DNA from: Thermoleophilaceae bacterium
GTDB taxonomy: Bacteria > Actinomycetota > Thermoleophilia > Solirubrobacterales > Thermoleophilaceae
Length of the DNA stretch: 64,000 nt
Direction: 5' to 3'
Assembly: GCA_030446485.1 (NCBI GenBank)
Contig: JAUJNF010000008.1
Location: forward strand, 1-64,000
Part shown: piece by piece, positions 8,303 to 16,984 of the stretch
Layout of the letters: the number at the start of each line of letters is the position of its first letter
How positions within the stretch are numbered: position 1 is the stretch's first letter
Notes under the pieces: generated by a model
Told to the model about the DNA's origin: nothing
What the model saw: the letters and a program-made list of their open reading frames with translations, nothing else
The model's database searches: none
Program-made: the position numbers and the translations under genes

Positions 8303-8772
8303 CAGTAGACGCCTGCGCCCAGCTTCCGATGGTCCCAGGTGACCACGCGGGTCGGCAGGAAGCGCAGGCCCACCCGCTTGGGTGCCTGGGCGGTCACCAT
8401 GTCGCGAACCTCCGGCGCGAGGTCCGAGCCGCCGCCGTAGCGGCTGAACAACTCGAGCCCCACCTCCGCGACCCGCGCGGGGCTCCGCTCGAGCTCGACG
8501 TCGCACTCGAGCATCGCGCCCCGGAGCTCCGCGTACTCGACGCCGGCCTCCACCTGCAGGGTCGCGCGCGGGTCGCGCTCCAGGTTCCTCGTCTTCTGCG
8601 ACTTGGCGAAGGTCCAGCCGCTCAGCTCGTGGCCGGTGGACACGTACCAGAGCGGCATCAGGTGGGGCCGTCCGTTCGGGCCGAGCGTGGCCACGGTCAC
8701 CACCTTCTCTTCCTGCAGGAAGGCCGACAGCTCCGCGTCGCTCATCTTGATCTGGTCGCGCCGGGAGGCCAC
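8302..8772 (-). CDS. PPOX-class pyridoxamine 5'-phosphate oxidase-like protein
   Basis: A 156-residue split-barrel flavin/F420-binding protein. The segment VVTVATLGPNGRPHLMPLWYV is characteristic of the actinobacterial PPOX (F420-dependent) group, followed by KTRNLERDPRATL. I chose the GTG at 8772, which gives the usual family N-terminus (ASRRDQIKMSD); an ATG at 8745 is the alternative and neither has a good Shine-Dalgarno. The cofactor (F420 or FMN) and substrate cannot be told from sequence. The stop overlaps the next start by one base, indicating an operon with the RmlD-like gene. Confidence 0.82.
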   Translation of the reverse strand: MASRRDQIKMSDAELSAFLQEEKVVTVATLGPNGRPHLMPLWYVSTGHELSGWTFAKSQKTRNLERDPRATLQVEAGVEYAELRGAMLECDVELERSPARVAEVGLELFSRYGGGSDLAPEVRDMVTAQAPKRVGLRFLPTRVVTWDHRKLGAGVY

Positions 8773-8838
8773 GGCCGGCGAGGGTATCCGCGCCCCAGCC
8801 GTTCCGTCGGGGGCCGGGCGTAGCGTTGGCCGGTACCG

Positions 8839-10167
8839 ATGGAAGCCGCCACCACCCTGCATCTGACCTACGCCGCCGGCGCGCGGATCGAAGGACGCGC
8901 GCTCGTGATCGACGGCGTGACCGTAGAGGACCGCACGGTCGTCGATCTGGTCGAGCGCCGTCTCGAGCAGGGCGTATCGGCCGAGGAGACCGTCAACGAC
9001 GCCCTCGAGATCGGCGCCCGAGTGCTCGACCGTGAGGGAACCGCGGCCGAGGTCGACTTCGTCAGGCGTGAGTTCGAGCGCGTGTCGGGCGACGTCGAGC
9101 GCGCGTTCACCGACCGAGCCCGCGGCGTCAGTGAGGCGCTCGAGAAGCAGCTCGAGCAGTTCCTGGGGCGGGACGGCGGGGCGATGACCCAGGCCTTGGA
9201 CGGCCACGCGGAGGAGCTCACCGACCTGATCGGCAAGCACTTCGGGGCGGATCGCACCACCGCGGTGCAGCACCAGCTGCGCGATGTCGTGGCCAAGCTG
9301 CTGCAGGAGTCCCGCCAGGACCTGTTGCGGCAGTTCTCGGCGCAGGACGGTCACAACCCGCTGGCCGACTTCAAGAGCGCCGTCGTTCGGGAGATGACCG
9401 TCTCGCGCGGCAAGGACGACGCCCTGATGGAGAAGCTGGGCGCCCTCGAGCGCGAGATCCGCGTCCTGCACGAGGCACGCCGCGGGCAGGACGAGCTGGC
9501 CGCCGAGGTGGAGCGAGGCGCGGCCAAGGGGCGCACCTTCGAGCAGCAGGCCTACGAGGCGCTCGACGAGATCGCCTCCGCGCGCGGGGACATGGCGATC
9601 CACGTGGGCGATGAGCGCTCGGCGAGCGGCGGCAAGCGCGGCGACGTCGTGATCGAGATCGAGGCCGGCTCCGGCGAGTCGCGCGGGCGGATCGCCGTCG
9701 ATGCCAAGGACGAGAAGCTCTCGAAGAACAAGGCGTGGGCGGTGCTGAACGCGGCGCTCGTCGAGCGCGACGCGGGCTTCGCGATCCTCGTCGTGGCCTC
9801 CGACGACAGGGTGCCCTCCGGGCGCGAGGCGCTGCAGGAGTACGAGGGCAACAAGATGATCGTCGCGCTCGACCGGGAGTCGCTCGACCCGCGCCCGCTC
9901 GAGCTGGCCTACCGCTACGCGCGCTGCCGCTGCCTGATGGCGCGCGAGCGCACGCTGCAGGTGGACGCCGCGGGCGTCCGCGACGCTGCCGCAGAGGCGC
10001 TGTCCGCGCTCAGAGACGCGCAGCGCATCCGCTCGTCACTCACCGGGGCGAGCAACAGCGTCGACAGCGCGCGCCAAGCCCTCGACGCCATGGTGCAGCG
10101 CGTGCAGGTGAGCCTCGAGCGGGTGGAGAGCCTCATCGCCGCCGGGGACAGCGCCGCGACGGAGTAG
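8839..10167 (+). CDS. Coiled-coil protein with nuclease-like core
   Basis: A 442-residue soluble protein of unrecognised family. Residues 1-230 are charged and helical, with likely coiled coils at about 35-110 and 195-228. Residues 230-365 look like a small alpha/beta domain: GRTFEQQAYEAL (E235), a GDVVIEI strand (D269) and VDAKDEK (D288-x-K290), then FAILVVASDD. This spacing resembles a PD-(D/E)xK nuclease core such as those in RmuC or DUF2130 proteins, with Asp replacing the more usual Glu in the ExK motif. The C-terminus is helical again. It stands alone between divergent neighbours. The protein and start are well supported; nuclease function is inference. Confidence 0.7.
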   Translation: MEAATTLHLTYAAGARIEGRALVIDGVTVEDRTVVDLVERRLEQGVSAEETVNDALEIGARVLDREGTAAEVDFVRREFERVSGDVERAFTDRARGVSEALEKQLEQFLGRDGGAMTQALDGHAEELTDLIGKHFGADRTTAVQHQLRDVVAKLLQESRQDLLRQFSAQDGHNPLADFKSAVVREMTVSRGKDDALMEKLGALEREIRVLHEARRGQDELAAEVERGAAKGRTFEQQAYEALDEIASARGDMAIHVGDERSASGGKRGDVVIEIEAGSGESRGRIAVDAKDEKLSKNKAWAVLNAALVERDAGFAILVVASDDRVPSGREALQEYEGNKMIVALDRESLDPRPLELAYRYARCRCLMARERTLQVDAAGVRDAAAEALSALRDAQRIRSSLTGASNSVDSARQALDAMVQRVQVSLERVESLIAAGDSAATE

Positions 10168-10197
10168 GCGGCCAAGCAGCCACCGGCACGCCCGGCT

Positions 10198-12282
10198 CTA
10201 GCCCCGCACCGCCCCCGCCAACGCCTCCGCCGCCTCGAGCACCGCCGCCCGGGCCTCCTCGGGCTCGAGCACCGCGGCGTCGCCCGCCTCCTTGAGGATC
10301 TCGGTGGTTAGCCAGCCCGAGCCGGCGTAGTGCAGCTCGACGATCACCGCGCCGTCCGCCAGCTCCTCGACCACGCGCCGGCTCTCCCGCGCCCACCGCG
10401 CCCGCTCCGGCGAGACCCACACGCGCGCCGCGTGCGAGGACTCGACCTCGCCGGTGCGCGGCCAGCCGTGCACGTCGGCCTCCACGCCCGGACGCGGCTC
10501 GAAGCTCTCTTCGGTCACCGACGCCGACCGGATGCGATCGAGGCGGAAGTCGCGCGGGCCGTCGCGCTCGAGGTCGAAGGAGTGGACGTACCAGCCCTCC
10601 TGGCCGTTCATCAGCTGGTAGGGCTCGATCCGCCGCGCCACGAACTCGTCCTCGTTCTCCTTGTAGTAGTCGATCTCCAGCACCCGGCGCTCGAGGATCC
10701 CCCCGTTCACCACTCGCGCGATCTCCGAGTCGTCGCCGCTCGCGGTGGTGATCTGCAGGCCGTCGCCGGCGGGATCCTGCCCCAGGGCGGCCACGATCTT
10801 CTCCCGCGCCGAGGCCAGCGAGCCCTCCGGGATGTGGTCCCCGAGCAGGTCGATCGCTGCCACCAGAGCCTTGGCCTCGAGCGGCAGGAGGCGGGCCGGC
10901 TGGGCGAAGTTGTCCCCGTAGGGCTCGGGATCCACCTCGATCTGGTCCCCGGTGATCTCGGCGTAGAGCACGTAGCTGCCGCCGCCGAAGTTCACGACGT
11001 TGAGCACGTCGATGTCCTCGCGGAGCTCGGGCTCGGTCACCTGGAGCGTGCGGCACAGGGCGTGCAGGTCGAGCTTGTCGGCGTCGCGCGCGGCTCGGAT
11101 CAGGATGCCCGCAAGCGTCACCAGACGGGCGAAGCGCTCGGGGCGGATCGGCGTGTCCGACTTGGCGTCGTCCTCCTCGTCCTGGGCCTCCTCCTGCCGC
11201 TCGACCGTCGCGGCCAGCTCGTGGTGGCCCGAGTGGCGCTCCACCGTGAGCGCCACCCGCTCGTCGGCCTCCGCCGCTAGCTCCGCCGGAGCGAGGATGC
11301 GCGCTCGCTCGCCGAGGCCGAGCACCCACGAGATGAGCTGGCGGGAGTCGGCGTAGGCCGTCTCGAACACGACGCCCGCCTCGGGCGCGTCGTCGGCCTC
11401 GGCCGCCGGGCTCACCCGGCCGGCGTGGCCGAAGTGGCGCTCCACGAGCCACGCCACGCGATCGGAGATCCACACGCGCGCGGTGGCCGTGTCGCCCCCG
11501 ATCTGCCAGTCGGCACGGGCCGCATAGGGGCGCGGGTCGAAGTCGGTGGGGGGCGGGAAGTCGTGCTCGGACTTGCTCGAGTAGGCGACCTTCCCGCGGA
11601 TCCGCGACAGCCGGAACACGCGCACGTCTCCCCGTTCGTGGGAGTGGCCGATCAGGTAGAACTGCCCGCCGCGGAAGAGCAGGTGGTACGGGTTCACCTT
11701 GCGCGCCTCGCGCGAGTCGCGGCCCATCGTGTAGTAGTCGAAGAGGATGGTCTTGCGGCGGAAGATCGCCGTCTCGATCTTCGACAGCCGCTGGGACAGC
11801 TCGCGCCCTCCCGCGCCGGCGGTCACCCCGAGGGCGATCGAGCGCTGCTCGGGCGCATCGAGGGGAGAGGGCCGCCCCCAGGACAGCTGCTGCAGCGCCA
11901 GGCGGAGCGGCTCGGCGTAGGCGAACTCGCCGTCGAGCAGCGAGAGCGCGGTGCGCAGCGCACCGAGCTCGGCGTCGGAGAACTCGATGGCCCGCAGGTA
12001 GAAGTTCTCCGGCGGGAGCGAGTAGTTCTCGGCCTCGTAAAAGCCGTCGGCCGGCTTGTCCACCTTCAGCTCGATCCCGAGCGAGTCGAGCTCGGAGCGG
12101 TCGGCGTAGAAGCGTCGCGCGAAGGCGTCGTCGTTCATGCCCGAGTAGCCCTCCACCTCCTGCTTGATGTCGAGCGAGGTCACCGGCCGCCGCTCCGCCA
12201 TCAGGAACGAGATCAGCGACAGCTGGCGGATCAGCTTCTCGGTGTCCTTGGCCACGGAGCGAGGATAGGTGCGGCCGGACAC
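10198..12282 (-). CDS. pafBC: Fused PafB-PafC WYL-domain regulator
   Basis: A 694-residue protein joining two homologous halves. Each half has a winged helix-turn-helix region (about 14-75 and 380-440), a helical middle and a WYL domain (about 170-235, with FDYYTMG; and about 530-585, with IDYYKEN). PafB and PafC are usually separate, adjacent genes; in mycobacteria the PafBC complex activates the LexA-independent DNA damage response, and the WYL domains are thought to sense single-stranded DNA or nucleic acid. The fusion implies an obligate 1:1 unit. A GTG at 12255 (AKDTEKLIRQ) is an alternative start. The proteasome-related pafA is not in the window. Confidence 0.9.
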   Translation of the reverse strand: MSGRTYPRSVAKDTEKLIRQLSLISFLMAERRPVTSLDIKQEVEGYSGMNDDAFARRFYADRSELDSLGIELKVDKPADGFYEAENYSLPPENFYLRAIEFSDAELGALRTALSLLDGEFAYAEPLRLALQQLSWGRPSPLDAPEQRSIALGVTAGAGGRELSQRLSKIETAIFRRKTILFDYYTMGRDSREARKVNPYHLLFRGGQFYLIGHSHERGDVRVFRLSRIRGKVAYSSKSEHDFPPPTDFDPRPYAARADWQIGGDTATARVWISDRVAWLVERHFGHAGRVSPAAEADDAPEAGVVFETAYADSRQLISWVLGLGERARILAPAELAAEADERVALTVERHSGHHELAATVERQEEAQDEEDDAKSDTPIRPERFARLVTLAGILIRAARDADKLDLHALCRTLQVTEPELREDIDVLNVVNFGGGSYVLYAEITGDQIEVDPEPYGDNFAQPARLLPLEAKALVAAIDLLGDHIPEGSLASAREKIVAALGQDPAGDGLQITTASGDDSEIARVVNGGILERRVLEIDYYKENEDEFVARRIEPYQLMNGQEGWYVHSFDLERDGPRDFRLDRIRSASVTEESFEPRPGVEADVHGWPRTGEVESSHAARVWVSPERARWARESRRVVEELADGAVIVELHYAGSGWLTTEILKEAGDAAVLEPEEARAAVLEAAEALAGAVRG

Positions 12283-12295
12283 CCGCCGGAGCGAC

Positions 12296-12324
12296 CGGCG
12301 TTACATCGCGGTGACCTAACGCCG
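12296..12324. promoter_or_regulatory. Inverted repeat upstream of pafBC
   Basis: Arms CGGCGTTA (12296-12303) and TAACGCCG (12317-12324) separated by 13 bases, in the 62-bp gap between the end of the exoribonuclease gene and the pafBC start. It may be an operator for pafBC or a weak terminator of the upstream gene. Confidence 0.35.
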
Positions 12325-12344
12325 CTGTTTGCGAGTTTGAGGCG

Positions 12345-13349
12345 CTATGCGGCCTGCGCGGGGAAGTACGCCGACCCCGAGAGGGCGCGGTCGAAGCTCG
12401 ACCACGCCTCACCGGTCGACAGGCCCTTCTCCAGCCGGTCGAAGCTCCCCAGGCGCCCGCCGAGGTTGTCGAGCATGTGCACGAGCGTGGCCTCGCGGGT
12501 GCACGGGACGACCGGGCTGCCGTGCTCGAGCAGGCCGTGGTGGGAGAGGATGATGTGCAACAGGGCCTGAGCCACTGCGGGCGGGAAGCCCGGGACCTCC
12601 TCGATCTCGCGGCGCACCAGGTAGTAGCCGAGCGGGATCTCGCCCTGCAGCTTGCCGGCGTCGGTGAGCTCGATGGCGCCGCCCTCGCAGGCGTAGCTCT
12701 CGATCTTCCCGATGTCGTGCAGGAGGGCTCCGGCCACCGCCACCTCGCGGTCGATCCCCGGGAACGTGGCCGATATCGCGCTGACCGCCTGGGCCACCGA
12801 CAGCGAGTGCTCGAGCAGGCCGTGCGGGTAGGCCTGGTGGTAGTGCTTGGCGGCCGGTGCTTCGCACCAGCGCGCCCACACCGCGGACTCGGGGGCGAAG
12901 AAGCGATCGAGCAGGGCCCTCAGCGAACGGTGCTGGATGGTGTCGAGCAGCGCCCTGAGGTCGCCCACCATCTGCTCGTAGGCCACCGACGGACCCGCCA
13001 GGAGATCGCTTGGGTCGTACTCGTCGGGGCGCGCCTCGCGCAGCGCGCGCACGGTGATGCAGGCCCCGTACTGGCGCTCGATGGCGAAGCGTCCGCTCAC
13101 GTACACCACCGCGCCGGCCGGACACAGCGCGCAGAGCGCGTCGGCGCCGTCCCAAGCCACGGCGTCGACCGCGCCGGTCACGTCGCCCAGCTGGAGCTTC
13201 AGGAACGGATCCCCGTTCCGCTTCTGCCGCCGGCTGAGGTCGCGCACGAGGAAGACCGACTCGACGGCCTGGCCGTCGACCAGGTCGCGCACGAACGTCT
13301 TCCCGGCCGCGAAGACCTCGGTGTCCACCACAAGCGCCGGCTGATTCAC
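12345..13349 (-). CDS. YhaM-like 3'-5' exoribonuclease (OB + HD domains)
   Basis: A 334-residue protein with an N-terminal OB-fold (about 25-105, including FLKLQLGDVTGAVDAVAW) and a C-terminal HD phosphohydrolase domain. HD ligands visible are H176, H181 and the H211-D212 pair in LLHDIGK. This architecture matches YhaM/CBF1 3'-5' exoribonucleases, which shorten RNA and single-stranded DNA using Mn or Co. Length is close to the roughly 310-330 of the family. It precedes pafBC on the same strand with a 62-bp gap, so co-transcription is possible. Confidence 0.85.
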   Translation of the reverse strand: MNQPALVVDTEVFAAGKTFVRDLVDGQAVESVFLVRDLSRRQKRNGDPFLKLQLGDVTGAVDAVAWDGADALCALCPAGAVVYVSGRFAIERQYGACITVRALREARPDEYDPSDLLAGPSVAYEQMVGDLRALLDTIQHRSLRALLDRFFAPESAVWARWCEAPAAKHYHQAYPHGLLEHSLSVAQAVSAISATFPGIDREVAVAGALLHDIGKIESYACEGGAIELTDAGKLQGEIPLGYYLVRREIEEVPGFPPAVAQALLHIILSHHGLLEHGSPVVPCTREATLVHMLDNLGGRLGSFDRLEKGLSTGEAWSSFDRALSGSAYFPAQAA

Positions 13350-13391
13350 GCCGGAAACCGTAGACCGGGTGGCGGACGGCCCTGCAACGCA

Positions 13392-13419
13392 GAGGGGCCG
13401 GCCTCACGGCCGGCCCCTC
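13392..13419 (-). terminator. Strong hairpin terminator
   Basis: A perfect 12-bp stem, GAGGGGCCGGCC (13392-13403) and its complement (13408-13419), with loop TCAC. It lies 25 bp after the stop of the PRC-barrel gene on the minus strand. There is no T-tract, which is common for terminators in very GC-rich actinobacteria. Confidence 0.7.
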
Positions 13420-13443
13420 AACACCTGGATCGTCCCGAACGGG

Positions 13444-14205
13444 CTACGGCCGGGCGTCGCCCTCCACCTCGACCTGCTCCTTGCGCACCTCCTCGGTCAC
13501 CTGACGCTCCTCGGTGACCACGTCCTTGTCGAGGCGGATGCGCTCCTTGGGGACAACCTGCTTGTCCACCACCACCTCCTCGGACTCGAGCACCACCTCG
13601 TGCTCCTCCTCGGAGAGCGCGGGGCCGTCCATCGCCGCACCGGCGTTTGCCTCGGTGATCGGCTCGCGCTCGATGCGGATCTCCTCGCGCTGCACCGGCA
13701 CGCTCGTCTGCACCTGCTCGGTGGTGATGTACTTGCGCAGGCGCACCCGGCCGGTCTCCCGCTTGACCGTGCCCACCCGCAGCTCCTCCTCGGAGCGCGT
13801 CATGGCGCTGTCGGTGGTCGGGCCGCTCGTGTCGTGTCCGGAATCGGGCTTCGGCTCGCCCGCGCCGGTCGGGAGCCCGGTGTCGGGTGCGGACTGGTCG
13901 TAGGGCAGCCCGTAGTACTCGTACAGCTCCTGCTCCTCGGGCTGGGAGAGCGCCCTGTCGGCCGTTACGACCGGAGCGGCCTTGACCCTGGCCTTCTCGA
14001 ACGGGACGCGGATCTGGTCACCCTCGGCGACGGCGCCGGCGAGCGGCACCAGTGTCAAGCTGCCGCCGAAGAGGCCCATGTTCACGAGCGCCCACTCGGC
14101 CGTGTCGGTCTCCTCGTCGAGGTAGAGGTCGTCGATCGTGCCGAGCCTGTCACCGGTCGAGTCGATCACCTGATGTCCCCGCCACTGCAGCATGGTCGAT
14201 TCCAC
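13444..14205 (-). CDS. PRC-barrel and DUF2382 (YsnF/AvaK) stress protein
   Basis: A 253-residue protein. The N-terminal 75 residues form a PRC-barrel (MLQWRGHQVIDSTGDRLG; DLYLDEETDTAEWALV), and the C-terminal 110 residues are a DUF2382 domain, an acidic/basic repeat of RLRKYITTEQVQTSVPVQRE and related segments. A flexible linker rich in Pro, Gly and Ser joins them. Proteins of this design are linked to stress and desiccation tolerance, without known catalysis. I chose the GTG at 14205 because GGAGG lies at 14212-14216, six bases upstream; an ATG at 14193 is within the barrel. It is followed by the hairpin at 13392-13419. Confidence 0.85.
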   Translation of the reverse strand: MESTMLQWRGHQVIDSTGDRLGTIDDLYLDEETDTAEWALVNMGLFGGSLTLVPLAGAVAEGDQIRVPFEKARVKAAPVVTADRALSQPEEQELYEYYGLPYDQSAPDTGLPTGAGEPKPDSGHDTSGPTTDSAMTRSEEELRVGTVKRETGRVRLRKYITTEQVQTSVPVQREEIRIEREPITEANAGAAMDGPALSEEEHEVVLESEEVVVDKQVVPKERIRLDKDVVTEERQVTEEVRKEQVEVEGDARP

Positions 14206-14337
14206 TGCCGGCCTCCAAGATCCCGGCACGCGTCGCGAGGGGGGCGGCGCGAGCCCTGTCTCCCAGTGCCCCTCCGCTCGGGTTGTACCCGCCGCCGACC
14301 GGCGTTAAGCCCGGTCGTACCAATGACGAGGCGAGGC

Positions 14338-14976
14338 TCAGCCGCCGTAGTAGCTCAGCGCGCGGCGGCCCAGATCGGCGGTCGCCTGACGGTTGCTCAC
14401 GGCGGAGATCGGCGACGACAGGACCGGCACCAGCTTGAGCATCGCCCGCTTGGCGACCTTCCGGCCCACGAGCTTGACGAGGCGCGGGACCAACTCTTCG
14501 TCGGAATCGCGCCTGCTGCGCACGAACTGCTGGGCGAGGGGCACGCCCGCGCCATCCAGAGCGGTACGGGCCTCCGCGGCGGTGGGGTAGATGCCCTGCA
14601 GCGTGAGCAGCTCGGCGGGGCGCATGGGATGCCGCGGATCGAAGCCGTGGGCGGCGGCGATGAAGAACACCATCCGCCCCTGGATCCAGGCCAGCGCGGC
14701 CAGGTCGGGGACGATCGTCAAGGCCCCGCCCAGCCCCGCCGCGGCCCCCTCGAGGCCGGATCTCCGCACGTGCTTCCGATAGGCGATCGCGGCGGCCTCC
14801 GCGGGCGTGTGGTGGGGGGCCATCAGAGCCGTCCACCGCTCCGCCGCCGGTCCGAAGCGCTCGGCGGCGGCCAGCGCCATGTGCTCCGGAGCCCGTTCCG
14901 GCTCCGCTCGCAGGCGATCGAAGAGGGAGCTCGGTAGCTCCTCGACGGGCTCGGGCGGTTCAGTGGTGTCGGTCAT
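14338..14976 (-). CDS. EcsC-family protein
   Basis: A 212-residue protein with the EcsC pattern: YRKHVRRSGLEGAAAGLGGALTIVPDLAALAWIQGRMVFFIAAAHGF, a partly hydrophobic helical core, then a basic C-terminal region. EcsC is associated with ABC exporters in Bacillus, but its biochemical role is unknown and no exporter is adjacent here. The start is the ATG at 14976 (TDTTEPPEPVEELP); the longer reading from 15009 enters the intergenic repeat. It is divergent from the ferritin-like gene. Confidence 0.8.
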   Translation of the reverse strand: MTDTTEPPEPVEELPSSLFDRLRAEPERAPEHMALAAAERFGPAAERWTALMAPHHTPAEAAAIAYRKHVRRSGLEGAAAGLGGALTIVPDLAALAWIQGRMVFFIAAAHGFDPRHPMRPAELLTLQGIYPTAAEARTALDGAGVPLAQQFVRSRRDSDEELVPRLVKLVGRKVAKRAMLKLVPVLSSPISAVSNRQATADLGRRALSYYGG

Positions 14977-14986
14977 GCTGCGCAAA

Positions 14987-15058
14987 GGTTGGCAGTGGGC
15001 AGTTGGCAATGGGCGGCGGAGGGTCCGGCGCCAACTGCCAACCCGCCAACTGCCAACC
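14987..15058. repeat. Inverted arrays of a 7-base repeat
   Basis: In the gap between the EcsC-like and ferritin-like genes, the left arm (14987-15014) contains tandem heptamers GTTGGCA, GTGGGCA, GTTGGCA and ATGGGCG. The right arm contains two copies of GCCAACTGCCAACC (15030-15043 and 15045-15058), the reverse complement of the same unit. The whole can fold into a long hairpin. It does not look like coding sequence. Similar heptamers with a different core occur at 32044-32064. Confidence 0.75.
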
Positions 15059-15097
15059 CATGTTTGGCCCCGTCACCGCACCGGGTAGGCGTTTCGC

Positions 15098-15607
15098 GTG
15101 GCCGGCATCGCTCCCTCCCACGGCATCCTCAGCGCGGAGCGCCAGGGCGAGCGCGACGAGCTGATCGACCTTCTCACCCAGGCGTACTGGATGGAGATCG
15201 AGACCGTGATGAGCTACATCGCCAACTCGATCAACCCGGACGGCATCCGGGCGCAGGAGATCATCGAGAGCCTCGAGACCGACATCCAGGAGGAGCTCGG
15301 GCACGCCCAGCTCTTTGGGCAGCGGATCAAGACTCTCTACGGGACGGTGCCGGGCTCGAAGGAGTTCAACGCCGTGCAGGACTTCCTCCAGCCGCCCGCG
15401 GACCAGTCCGACGTCGTCCACGTGATCAAGGGCGTGATCGCCGCGGAAACGGGCGCCATCGGCCACTACAACCGCATCATCGAGTTCTGCGGGGACAAGG
15501 ACCCGGTCACCGAGGACATGGTGATCGGCATCCTGCGGGACGAGGAGGGCCACCTGCGGCTGTTCGAGGGCTTCCTCAAGGAGTACCAGGCGCAGGGCCT
15601 GGCCTGA
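15098..15607 (+). CDS. Ferritin-like diiron protein
   Basis: A 169-residue four-helix protein. The diiron ligand motifs are visible in order: MEIETVMSY (helix 1), EELGHAQLF (helix 2), ETGAIGHYN (helix 3) and RDEEGHLRLFEG (helix 4), an ExxH-type pattern as in bacterioferritin and rubrerythrin-related proteins. Likely roles are iron storage or peroxide protection. Start is GTG at 15098, following the heptamer-repeat region. It ends 35 bp before the M16 peptidase gene, which is on the same strand and may share its transcript. Confidence 0.88.
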   Translation: MAGIAPSHGILSAERQGERDELIDLLTQAYWMEIETVMSYIANSINPDGIRAQEIIESLETDIQEELGHAQLFGQRIKTLYGTVPGSKEFNAVQDFLQPPADQSDVVHVIKGVIAAETGAIGHYNRIIEFCGDKDPVTEDMVIGILRDEEGHLRLFEGFLKEYQAQGLA

Positions 15608-15642
15608 GAGCCGCCGCTTCGAGGGGCTCTACCCTCGCGAAG

Positions 15643-16890
15643 ATGATCGAAGTAGGCGAGCAGGAGCTCGACAACGGGCTGCCGCTGGTGCAACTGGGGA
15701 TGGCCGGCACGCGCGCGGTCACGGTGCTCGTGGCCTTCGACGCCGGCGCCCGCACCGAGCGCGCCGAGGAGAACGGCATGGCCCACTTCCTCGAGCACCT
15801 GGTGTTCAAGGGCGGCGAGAAGTACGCGACCTACCGCGACGTGAACGAGACCGCCGAGCGGCTCGGCGCGCAGCTCAACGCCTACACCTCGCACGACGTC
15901 GTCGCCTTCCACGTGACCTGCCGCGCCGAGGCGGTGATGGACGCCGCCGACCTGCTCACCGACTTCGTGGCCAAGGCGCGGGTGGAAGCCGAGGAGCTGG
16001 ACCGCGAGCGGGGCGTGGTGATCCAGGAGATCGCTCGCTACAACGACCAGCCGGCCAGCGTGGCCAGCCACCTGATCGACGAGGCGGCGTTCGGCGACCA
16101 CCCGCTCGGGCGGCCGGTGCTCGGCCCGACCGAGCACCTCGAGACGTTCTCCCGCGAGGCCGTGCTCGCCTTCCGCGAGCGCCGCTGGGCGCCGCGGGGC
16201 GGAGGAGCCTTCGTGGCCGGCGACCTGTCGGGGGTCGACGAGGAGCGCCTGGCCGAGCTGTTCTCGCGCTTTCCCGCCCGCGAGGACGTGCCGCCACCCG
16301 ATCCCGCGCCCGGGTTCGAGCGCCGCGTGCTCGTGCGGCCTCGGGACACGAGCCAATCCCACCTGCGCCTGCACTGGCGCCCGTCCACCGAGCCGACCGA
16401 CCTACGGCAGCGCGCGGCCCTGGCCGTGTACTCCACCCTGCTGGGCGGCTCGATGGGCTCACGGCTCTTCGACGAGATCCGCGAGCAGCGCGGCCTCTGC
16501 TACGCCATCTCGGCAGCCTCCTACCACCACTCGGACACGCCGGTGCTGCAGGTGGCCTCGGGCCTCGACTCGACCAAGTGCGAGGAGGCCTACCGGCGCA
16601 TCCGCGAGATCGTCGAGGAGCTGGTGGCCGAAGGGCCGACCGAGGAGGAGGTCGAGCGGGCGCGCGCCTACGCCGCGGGGTCGACGGTGCTGGCGCTGGA
16701 GGGCACGGGAGCGGTGGCGCGGCGGGCGGCGGGGCAGAAGGTGACCTTCGGGGAGATCGTCTCGCCGGAGGTCGTGATCGAGGCTCTGGACGCCGTCACC
16801 TATGACGAGGTGCGCGAGGTGGCGGCCGGCATCGACGGCGCGCCGACGGTGGCCTGCGTCGGGCGGCACGAGGTGGCCGACTTCGAGTAG
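15643..16890 (+). CDS. M16-family zinc metallopeptidase
   Basis: A 415-residue peptidase of the M16 (processing peptidase/PqqL-like) family. The inverted zinc motif HxxEH is H48-F-L-E51-H52 in NGMAHFLEHLVFKG, and the third ligand Glu is in VVIQEIARYND. The C-terminal half contains the conserved GGSMGSRLFDEIREQRGLCY. Length fits the single-chain bacterial M16B form. The start is the ATG at 15643; the open frame extends far upstream but through the ferritin-like gene in another frame, so the longer reading is a shadow. The substrate is unknown. Confidence 0.92.
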   Translation: MIEVGEQELDNGLPLVQLGMAGTRAVTVLVAFDAGARTERAEENGMAHFLEHLVFKGGEKYATYRDVNETAERLGAQLNAYTSHDVVAFHVTCRAEAVMDAADLLTDFVAKARVEAEELDRERGVVIQEIARYNDQPASVASHLIDEAAFGDHPLGRPVLGPTEHLETFSREAVLAFRERRWAPRGGGAFVAGDLSGVDEERLAELFSRFPAREDVPPPDPAPGFERRVLVRPRDTSQSHLRLHWRPSTEPTDLRQRAALAVYSTLLGGSMGSRLFDEIREQRGLCYAISAASYHHSDTPVLQVASGLDSTKCEEAYRRIREIVEELVAEGPTEEEVERARAYAAGSTVLALEGTGAVARRAAGQKVTFGEIVSPEVVIEALDAVTYDEVREVAAGIDGAPTVACVGRHEVADFE

Positions 16891-16984
16891 GGCGAGCCCG
16901 CCGGCGCGAACGACTGAACGCCTTTCCACGCCCCGCTGTGGCAGAGTGTCCAAGCGATCGACACCCGCGTGAAAGGAGCACACG

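Noticed and set aside
14989-16890. 633-residue frame joining the ferritin-like region and the M16 peptidase
   Set aside because: The first 218 codons read through the ferritin-like gene in another frame and give low-complexity sequence; the peptidase starts at 15643.
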